From Acorus gramineus (lineage: Eukaryota > Streptophyta > Magnoliopsida > Acorales > Acoraceae): a stretch of 64,000 nucleotides of DNA. The stretch is taken from contig JAUJYN010000014.1 of NCBI GenBank assembly GCA_030737835.1, positions 596,819-660,818 of the forward strand, in the 5' to 3' direction. Position 1 is the first letter of the stretch; the number at the start of each line of letters is the position of its first letter. The translations under genes and the position numbers were made by a program. This document shows, one piece after another, positions 56,134-64,000 of this stretch. Below the pieces are notes generated by a model. That model was not told the DNA's origin. It did no database searches and saw nothing but the letters and a program-made list of their open reading frames with translations.

Positions 56134-57441
56134 GTTATGCCTGTGTCATTTGGAGCCATTTTGGTTAAGCCTTGGTCGCATCTCGGTCATTCAGGGCCTT
56201 TTTCTTTTTTGATTAGAGTCGCTAAAATTTTGGCTTTTAGCCACCTACGGGAGTTGGAGTACTCTGATTGGAAATCTAACTACATATTATGGGTCCTGGT
56301 ACTGTTTCGTACTACCCATAAAAATTTCATCGAATTCCGGTAACGTTTTGAAAAATATGCAGTTCTGAACCGTATCTGGGTTTTGAGAGTTCCTGGTTGG
56401 TCGAATAGTGTGAGATATTTTGGGGATGTGGTGACCCTTGGTAACCTTACCCCCACCTTGCTTGGGGATGAAGAAACCATTGGTTATTTGATATGTGAGT
56501 GGGTGAGCCTAACCCTAACCTCACCCCCCCTTAAGGTCACCCCTAGGCACTATTTGGGCATGAAAATGACTTTTTTGCCCTCTCTCTCTCCCCCTCTCTC
56601 CCATTTCGTGGAACACCTTCTCTCCCTCTCTTGGTCTCTTTTTTTTCTCCTCTTTGTGTGTGAAGAAGGAGGAGGAAGAAGCAATTGAAGGAAAAGATGA
56701 AGAAGAAGCACAAGAAAGAGTGAGAAAGGGTGAGTATGTGTTGTTGTTGTTGTTGTTGTTTCTCTTCTATCTATCCCCTTCTCATGCCCCTTTGCACCCC
56801 TGTTTTCTGCCATGAAGTGCTTGAGGAGATGCTGATGAGGTGGTGGTAGTGGTGGTGGTGGTTGAGGTGGTCGTGGGTGTGTCGAGAACCCCGCATCTCC
56901 CCATTTCCCTCCCCCTGTTTTGGTAAGGCAGCACTCTGTATTTTAAAGATCTCAGTGCATCTAGTATTTAGAGACACATTTTTAGGATTATGTCTGCATA
57001 GGATATGTTCACCTATGTGTCTAGGTGTTATATATGAAATTTGGGCTCATTATGATATCTGTGGTGTAAGTTAGAACATGTTTTGCATGGCCTGTCCAGA
57101 TTCGCGTAGGAATTGACCTGCTTCTGGAAATAATTTATTTCTGGCTTGTAGAGGAAAAATTAGGTTCTAATGTCTTCATGGATTATGATCCCAGCATATC
57201 AGAGAATGTGCACGTTTTATTTCATAATTTGTGGAAGTGTATTGGGTGCTGTGGAGATCAATTAGTAGGGCTGGTTGCAGCAGGTTTGGCAGTTTTGTTT
57301 GGTTGAGTGTCAAGGAGTTGTTTGCATGTGTCTTGTGTGATAATATGGAAGTATCAGGGGTTAGGGTCTTCATGAAGTAGGCTTATATGTGTGATAGGAG
57401 GTTCCATAATTTAATTATGGATCATTGGTTGTGTTTTGTAG

Positions 57442-57477
57442 ATCTCATAGACCGGACGCGCGGCGATCCGGGTATCG
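57442..57477 (+). other. 36-nt micro-exon-like module (LTR-B type)
   Basis: ATCTCATAGACCGG at its start and GGGTATCG at its end, between TTTTGTAG and GTGAGTGG. Copy 2 has the same length at 3428-3463. Confidence 0.45.
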
Positions 57478-59133
57478 GTGAGTGGTTTGATCCAACCCTT
57501 CGGGAAGCGTTGGATGCACGTAGTCGTGCGTCGCGCATCCGTTGGGCACCCTGACTATACTACTTAATTAGATAAGTAGTATGGTCATGTCTAACTCATA
57601 ATATGTTAGATATCTTGCATGCTAGGCTTATATTGCATGTATTGTATCCATGTATGAATGACTGTATCGCATGCGCCCCTCTAGTATGGGCATGTATTCT
57701 GTAATGTGTATAGATGTTACAGAATATGGCATGCCTTAGGTAGTATTGACTTACTACTCCCACCTTATTAATTAGAATATCTAGCATGATTAAGTCTGGG
57801 TTAATAACGGGCATCTGCCTAATATTCCCTTGCGATAAGACTCGAGGGCGTGGTGTAGTTGTTGCGCCCATGCTAATGGGGCAAGGCTATGACCAACTTC
57901 ATGAGATGATGATCTCTCTCGCCCTCTCCCTCTGCACGAACTGAGTAAGTAGATGCGATTTCCTACTCGACTCAGGTTCGTTTGGAATATTGGCATGCAC
58001 CTGTTAAGTGCGCGAGATTTGCACTTGACCCTTACCTTTTAAGTTGGTGATATCCAACGCATGCTTAAGTTAGGCCTTGTGTGCTTATGTGATTAATGGC
58101 CATGTATGCATGTTGTATGATTTATTATGATGTAAATCCATGTTAGGGAGTATCCCTATAGTTATTTGATAGGTTATCGTGCATGTAGTTCATGTACATA
58201 ACTAAGATATAATTCTCCTGGATATATATGCGCATGTTAAAACTGATTAGGCCTATCTGAAATAGGCGTGGGCATGACCCGTTGTTGGGTTGTACGTCAT
58301 TAGTTAGTGGGCTAGCGATGTAATCGCCCCCGTGCATCCGAGCGATGCACTCGTTTGGAATTCAGGAGAATTCATTATCTTATCGGTTTTATTAAGCCGG
58401 TAGTTTTGGGAATAAGCAAGGCCTACCCGTGCTAGGCATGCATATGAACCACCTATTGGGTTATGTGCCTTGGGATTATTTCTGCATGAGAGCAGAGGCA
58501 ACCCCCTTGTGACTGAGCGACGCAACCATGTGGGAGTACAATAGTGTTCGATGTCATCGATATGTGATTATCGAGAGTAGTTATTTTTCCATTTGGGTTC
58601 GCTTTGCGAACAAGGAGTGTTTCCTCCCAATGTCGTTTGTGTTGAAGCGGCCCGGGTTGTAGCTGTCTTGAAAGAGGGCTCCCATCCTTAGGTACCACCG
58701 ATGCGTTCAAAAGCGTACTGATCGTGGGAGTGTACCAGGTACAGGGTACCCGAGAGAGGGCTAACGAATGATATTGCGAGCGTGAAATCGTTCTCCCCTT
58801 TGTTGGATCCGATGTAGGAACTTCCTGGCGTTGGAAAAGCTGTCCTGACGAAGGGCTCCCATCCGTAGGTACCACCGATGCGTTCGGAAGCGTACTAATC
58901 GTGGCAGTATACCAGGTAGAGACTACCCGGGGAAAGAACTACCGTTGGACCAAGAGTGTAGAGGAGTCTAATCTCTCCAAAAGTCCTATGTCACCTCTAA
59001 AGGGTGAGGGTGAGGATGAGATGAAGACACGTCACCGCGAGACCCATTCGTTGTTCATCCGTTCCCATTGTTATTGGGTCCGGTCTCGTATCGATGTTCA
59101 AAGACATCGTTGGGTAGTTATCTCGATGTAGAT

Positions 59134-59366
59134 GATCCAGTAGTGTTGTGTAGACCAGTAATTCCGGGTCTCTTCGACCAACGGTATGGTCTCTCCCCAA
59201 AAGCCCCAAGACTCTTCCTCATGGAGTGAGGGGGAGGGTGAGGGCGAGGTTGGTGATCCAGTAGAGTTGTGTGGACCAGTAATTCCGCGTCTCTTCGACC
59301 AACGGTATGGTCTCTCCCCAAATGTCCCAACAGTCTTCCCAGGAGTGAGGGTGAGGGCGAGGTTGG
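59134..59366. repeat. Tandem duplication, period 120 bp, in the NA2 LTR
   Basis: Units start GATCCAGTAG at 59134 and 59254 and end in the GTGAGGGCGAGGTTGG block. Breakpoint matches 34145/34260. Confidence 0.88.
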
Positions 59367-59901
59367 TCGTGCCGCCGCGTGACCTTGTTATCCATTGGGT
59401 TTCCACCCATGTTTTTCCTTAAAAGGAAATTGTTTTAGTATTGAACTGTTGTATGGTGATTGGTTTCCAGCCACTCACTGAGCTTGTAGCTCACCCCTTG
59501 CATACTGTTTCTTTTCAGGGGCAGTGTTGGGCGTGGAGCTGGAGCTTTCCTGTGGCGTGGTCTTATGGGCGTGGAGCGTTCTTCCGGCGGGTGGCGAGTG
59601 TGAGGCTGTCAGCAGTCCTAGAGTCATTTTATGTATTGTAAATCGTGCATGTGGCACAGGTTGTATTTTATTTGGACTAGGCTTCGCTCTCACAGGACAG
59701 TGATTGTGTATTCGAGTCTGTAATAATGTTTTTGGTTTACTGACATTGTTGATATCTTATGCTTCCGCTTTTCAGTCAGTTATCATTATCATTGCTTTGC
59801 CACCTTGTGTGTTGTTGTTGGAGTCTTTGTTGACCTCAGGTATTGATAGCTGATATTTCATTATTGCCACGTCTCGGGGACGGCTGCCCTGGGGCGTGAC
59901 A

Positions 59902-60197
59902 AAAGTTGGTATCAGAGCCTGGTCCTATAAGAGCCTAAGTCTAGTCGTATAGATGATGAGTCGTAGGATTTCCTTCCGAGTACTCTTGTTTTAGAAGTAT
60001 ATCTTAGGTTGCTGACATGCCTCCTCGCATCCGTTGACGTGGACGTGACCCCCCTGGACCCACCCTTAAGTTGTCGACTGGGTCGACTGAATAGGGTCAG
60101 TTGTTGGATCCCTTGTTGAGAGATTAAGGCTTGGGTAGGAGATTCTAGCCTAGTAGTATGATAGTGATGAATTGATCGCAATTTCTAAGGTATGAAT
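59902..60197 (+). mobile_element. NA2 leader, PBS and gag echo
   Basis: PBS TGGTATCAGAGC at 59907-59918. A gag-like ATG near 60018 opens MPPRIR and stops at once (TGA), as in NA1. No further frame. 60193-60197 (TGAAT) is one copy of the solo LTR target duplication. Confidence 0.88.
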
Positions 60198-60870
60198 TGT
60201 TATATATGTGTCACTTTTAGCCTTCCGGGCACCTTTGGGAAATTTTTGGCAGTTTTTTTTCAACTTTTTATTTTTTTCGATTGGAACCGCTAAAATTTTG
60301 GACTTTTAGCTATCATCCTGAGCTTGAGAACTCCGATTGAAAATCTAACTGCACATTATGTGTCCTGGTGCCATTTCAAACCACTCACGAAAATTTCATC
60401 GAATTCTGGTAACGTTCAGAATTTGGCAGTTCTGAATCGTATCCGGGTTTTGACCGAGCGGGAATGTCAAAGGGAGACTTGACCAAGTCAAAGATGACTT
60501 TGACCAAGTCAAGTTTGACCATTGACTTGGTCAATTGGTTTTGTTTGTTTGTGTGGTTAGGTTGACCCAAAGTCAAACACAAAAACCTAATTTTTTCTAA
60601 GTGTGTGAGTGTGTGAGTGTGTGTGTGTGTGTGCAACCACTTGGACGTCCACCTCTTCTTTCCCTTCTCTCATCTCTCTCTCTCTCTCACACAAATCCAC
60701 ATCTCCTCTTCTTATTTTTCCACCATTAGAGCTAGTAGGAGAAGAAAAACAAGAAATCCATTGAAGGGAAAAAGAAAGGTGAGGCTTGGATCTATCTTCC
60801 TATGGTTTTTGTTTTTGCTTTCCCCTTTGTTTACCTCCCTCTCATGGCTCCCCTTCTCCCCTGTTTTCAG

Positions 60871-60958
60871 CCTTTGTTAGGGCTGAGGGTGGTCTTGGTG
60901 GTGGCGATTTGGTGCGCGAAGGGCACCCGAGCTCCTCCCTTTGTTCTTCCTCTCTTGG
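60871..60958 (+). other. Exon-2-like block in the solo LTR-A
   Basis: 88 nt between CCTGTTTTCAG and GTGAGTCC, open in one frame (PLLGLRVVLVVAIWCAKGTR, then APPFVLPLLG). The minus copy in 8081-10815 keeps the same frame with substitutions (PFLGLKEGLVVVALE). No ATG inside. Confidence 0.4.
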
Positions 60959-61619
60959 GTGAGTCCTTCTCCTCCCTATTCTTGTTTAGATGCTTGTTTA
61001 GGGTGTGAAATTGGGTATGCATGCTATGCATGGGTGTTAGGGGGTGTGGGAGGGCTGAGGAGGGGGTGGAAGGGGCTCGGGCGCGTGTGCGGGTCATCCG
61101 CGCGCGTGCGCGCGAGTCTGCGCACGCAGGTAGGCGCTGGCGCGCGCGCATACGCGCAGACGTGCGGGCTTGCGCGCGAGCGTGCGCGCGGAGTGCTATG
61201 CGGGGGCGCAGTGCACGCGGTGCGCGCGGGGGTGCGAGCAGAGTGCTGCGCGGGGGCGCAGTGCACGCGGGTACGCCAAGGCTGGACGCACGGTGCACGC
61301 GAGCGTGCGTGCGCGCGCGGCAGCGTGTCTGGGCGCGCTGGCAGGGGCACAGCAGCGCGTCTGGGCGCGCGGGCAAGGGCACGGCAGTGCGCCCGGGGCG
61401 CAGGGGCGCGTGCGTGCGTGCGCATTCGTGCATGCGCGTGCGGGTGGCCATGCGTATGGCTACCCGTGGGTTTGGGAGGGTGTCGGGGCACTCGGACTCG
61501 CGTGCGTATCGCATGCGTGCGGGTCCGTATGCATGCTTGTCCGAGTGTTGGGTATTTCTAGTAAATATCTTATGTATTTGTGTAGTTTACTCACCATATT
61601 GAATGCCCCTGTCTTGCAG

Positions 61620-61655
61620 ATCTTGACGGACGGTCACGCGATGACCCGGGTTTCG
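61620..61655 (+). other. 36-nt micro-exon-like module (solo LTR-A)
   Basis: Between CTTGCAG and GTGAGTGGG. In phase with the preceding and following blocks it reads DLDGRSRDDPGF. Confidence 0.5.
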
Positions 61656-62491
61656 GTGAGTGGGACAATCCAACCCAGTAGAGAGGCGTTCGATGCACGT
61701 AGGCGTGCATTGCCCTCCTCTTGGGCACCATAATAGCATATTAACTAGTAATAAATGTAAACTATGCATGCATGATTAATATGATATATCCATGCCACCT
61801 TAGACTTTGTATGCTAGGGATATGCACCCTTATATCATGTATAGCGGCCTATGCATGTTTAGTCACCTTGTCCTTTAATTGGAAAACCCCGACTATGCAT
61901 GTTCCCATCTAGTTTAATTTGATTAAATCAAATGAGAGCATATAGTTACAAGCATGCCTTAGAGAATATTATAACCTTGTTGTTATAATATATGTCTCCC
62001 CGCATCTTGGTTATGCGCCCTGGAGGAATTCTTGGGAATTCATGACATTAGTAGAGTTACAAATCGGTGTCGACGGATCCAAGAGGATCGTATCCGTGTG
62101 AGTAGGCTGTCTTCTCCTTTTGGTTGGATCCGATGTAGGAACTCCCCGGCGTTGGCTGGCCTGACAGAGGGCTCCCGTCCGTAGGTACCTCCGATGCGTT
62201 GGACTGTACTGATAGTGGGAGTATACCAGGTGGAGGCTACGAGGGTGGGAGAGGCTACCGGGTGGACCAGGGGTGGAGAGCGGTCTAGTATGCCCCAAGA
62301 GGCCCATGTCACCCCCCGGAAAGGGTGAGGGTGAGGGGGGGAGGTGGGTTGGCGATGAAACGACCCATTGGAATGTGTGGTTGCTCCCGTTTTAGGGACT
62401 ATAAATTATTTAAGGTTAATATGAATTGTGATGCATGGGTTGTGCTATTCACTGAGCGTGTGGCTCACCCCTCGCATATATTTTTCTCCAG

Positions 62492-62544
62492 TGATATCTG
62501 AGTCGGATCTGAAGGAGGAGCTCCCTGAGGTACATCAGCAGTAG
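62492..62544 (+). other. Terminal exon-like block ending in TAG (solo LTR-A)
   Basis: After TTTTTCTCCAG. In phase it reads ISESDLKEELPEVHQQ then stop. The core ESDLKEELPE and a nearby stop recur in the Tek1 and Tek2 LTRs (18664, 29274, 41315, 48874). Confidence 0.4.
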
Positions 62545-62880
62545 CGGAGCAGTGTCACGTTCTGCGAGTGAGAGGCCATCAGCATCCCCTTCTTGATTGT
62601 ATGTATTGTATTCCGTGCTTGGGCACATACTTGTATTTGGATGTCATTGTGTATATTGGCTCTCACAGGACAGTTGATTATGTATCGGGTCTGTAATATG
62701 TCTTCCAATTACAGACTCAGTCGTTTAAGATTCCGCTATTTGTATATATTATGTCAGCCACCTTATTGTCTGTGTTGTCATTTCTGATGTTGTTTAGAGT
62801 ATTTTATTGATCTCCTGTATAGACTGCTGATATTATATATACTTGCCACGTCTCGGGGACGGCCGCCCTGGGGCGTGACA

Positions 62881-64000
62881 TGAATTGCGTCTCGATAATG
62901 GAGCTTCTTTCCCATGCATCGGTATTGCTGGTAACCATTGAGTTCACGTGCAGCGCCAGTTTCAAGTTTTGAGGATGTGGCGTATTGTTCATTAAGGGGT
63001 GATGTCTTCTTCCAGCCTTCCTACTCAGGATTAAGGGGCCTTGCGGGGTCATCGTTGAGACCCGGGCTAGGGTACTCCATGTTCCTTGTTTGGTTGTCGG
63101 GATATCCTATATCGGGACCTCATGGTGCCCTCCCAAGGTTTCTTTTCTCAGTCAAGGAATACCTTTGAAGCATCTATTAGATGATTGATTTTTCCTCTCA
63201 CTTGGAAGGTGCTGTAGCGAGTGGTGATGCGTACGATCGGGATTGGGTACATCCTATTGCAGCTTGGTGGGCGATCGCTTGTGGACTGGGTTCCATAGTG
63301 GCATCTGGAGTCGCTTCGATATATCATTGTGCGTTGTAGCTGCCTGGTTGAGGCTAGAGCCCTGTGAGGTGCTCCCAGATACTATGCTTGTTGGTGCGCC
63401 CATATGGTAGAGATAGTGGGCTTGGGAGGCTACCAGGTAGAGGCCACACCGGGAGAGTGCTACTGGATGATGTCGAGAGCATGGACTCCCTGTGATGAAT
63501 CTGCCCATTGAGTGCATGATGCTGGAGTTCCAATGGTTGTAGTAGGGTGACCTGTCGGTGGTGACATGTGAAGCACAGTTCGCGATACTGTCGCGTTTTG
63601 CCCCCCACATGGGTCGTAAACGAGGAGACGCGATGCTAGCGTTCGTGATGGGACTCAACCGCCCTATCAGATAGATGACGTCCCATAGGCATTGTCGAGG
63701 TTCGACGACCCCTTATTGCATGTCTTGTGGATTAAGTGCGGTTGAGCGGCTTACCAAGCGTGTAAGTGTCATCATGAGCGCCAGCCATGCTCGAGGAGCA
63801 GAATCTGGACTTAATTGTTCGAGGTGTTGTTTTGATCTTTCCGTGAGGGTTGAAGATCAGGTACCCCTTGCTATTTGACCAGCTCTGGGAGCGGGTGTCT
63901 GCTGTTAGATCGATCTTTGCACAAGGGTACCACAAGTTGGAGATCCGGGAGTTGGACATCCTGTAGATGGCCTTTCGTGACCATTTCGGGCACTACGAGT
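62881..64000 (+). pseudogene. NA2 internal region: non-coding middle, protease onset and RT echo
   Basis: 62886-63790 has no usable frame but matches NA1 51712-52500 and 38570-38809 in reverse, including the CTGCA-site region near 63510 uninterrupted. From about 63800 IVRGVVLIF echoes the protease onset, then the sequence jumps to RT (the KYPL...LFDQLxER region, YHKLEIRELDIL, stop, MAFRDHFGHYE). The protease active site and early RT are deleted exactly as in NA1. Cut by the window edge. Confidence 0.82.

Larger units (their letters stand above)
56134..59901 (+). mobile_element. NA2 5' LTR (long LTR-B, 3768 bp)
   Basis: TGTTATGCCTGTGTCA start, GCCCTGGGGCGTGACA end. Donor-like GGTGAGTATG near 56727, 36-nt module 57442-57477 (after TTTTGTAG, before GTGAGT), acceptor CTTTTCAG near 59518. 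No GC-rich alternating tract, unlike the solo LTR-B 31147-34907. Confidence 0.95.
60198..62880 (+). mobile_element. LTR-A solo LTR with TSD TGAAT
   Basis: TGTTATATATGTGTCAC start, GCCCTGGGGCGTGACA end, 2683 bp, perfect TGAAT at 60193-60197 and 62881-62885. Best-preserved copy of the splice-like layout: donor GAAAG|GTGAGG (60778/60779), acceptor GTTTTCAG ending 60870, block 60871-60958 then GTGAGT, acceptor CTTGCAG ending 61619, module 61620-61655 then GTGAGT, acceptor TTCTCCAG ending 62491, last block to TAG 62542-62544. GC-rich tract 61075-61535. Confidence 0.96.
56134..64000 (+). mobile_element. NA2: non-autonomous LTR-B element, 3' end beyond the window
   Basis: 5' LTR 56134-59901, PBS 59907-59918, internal 59902-60197 and 62886-64000, with a solo LTR-A nested between. 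The internal sequence matches NA1 in the opposite orientation: same leader, gag echo with early stop and protease-to-RT deletion. The window ends inside the RT echo (YHKLEIRELD...MAFRDHFGHYE). It has a 3.8-kb LTR although NA1 has a 0.6-kb one. Confidence 0.92.

Overview
The window is repeat DNA from a plant nuclear genome, almost certainly a flowering plant with a large, retrotransposon-rich genome. I find no host gene, tRNA, rRNA, CRISPR or bacterial feature. Nearly every base belongs to nested LTR retrotransposons, seen from TG...CA termini, five-base target-site duplications (TSDs), primer-binding sites (PBS, TGGTATCAGAGC, complementary to initiator tRNA-Met), polypurine tracts (PPT) and gag-pol remains. 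The species cannot be named from this sequence.

Three families account for the window. (1) LTR-A: LTRs of about 2.6-3.0 kb starting TGTTATATATGTGTCAC and ending GGGGCGTGACA. They belong to an autonomous Ty3/gypsy chromovirus of Tekay/Del type (gag, protease, RT, RNase H, integrase, C-terminal chromodomain in one frame). Two elements are present, Tek1 (16620-29676) and Tek2 (39127-49270), plus four solo LTRs with perfect TSDs (8081-10815, 13463-16018, 19025-22021, 60198-62880). (2) LTR-B: the same 3' end, a start of the TGTTATGCCTGTGTCA type, 3.5-3.8 kb or a 0.6-kb short form. Its internal region is a non-autonomous gag-pol derivative with shared deletions: NA1 (36379-53237, minus) and NA2 (56134 to the window end, plus). 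(3) LTR-T: a Tat/Retand-like Ty3 element, seen as LTRs at 5777-6859 and 54256-55509 and an integrase C-terminus split by NA1.

Layout. 1-5776: two truncated LTR-B copies around an integrase scrap. 5777-7395: Tat-like LTR and a coding-like stretch. 7396-13080: minus LTR-B with a nested solo LTR-A. 13081-16619: unidentified minus LTR-like sequence with a nested solo LTR-A. 16620-29676: Tek1, whose 5' LTR is split by a minus solo LTR-A. 29677-35493: tail of an LTR-B element with a nested solo LTR-B. 35494-36378: Tat remains. 36379-53237: NA1, carrying in its interior an LTR insertion that itself contains Tek2 and a rearranged tail. 53238-56133: Tat remains and Tat LTR. 56134-64000: NA2 with a nested solo LTR-A.

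The most unusual signals are: a splice-site-like exon/intron layout kept inside the LTRs, with a 36-39 nt micro-exon-like module (AG|36-39 nt|GTGAGT) in all 13 copies that reach it; a 0.6-kb chimeric LTR that transposed after it formed; an LTR-internal-LTR-internal array at Tek2; a 121-bp patch of another family captured in a solo LTR; and stop codons that are mostly CAG to TAG, the pattern expected from deamination of CHG-methylated cytosine. Tek2 is the least damaged element. Tek-type proteins could have mobilised the non-autonomous LTR-B elements, which share the PBS, LTR terminus and PPT type; that is an inference.
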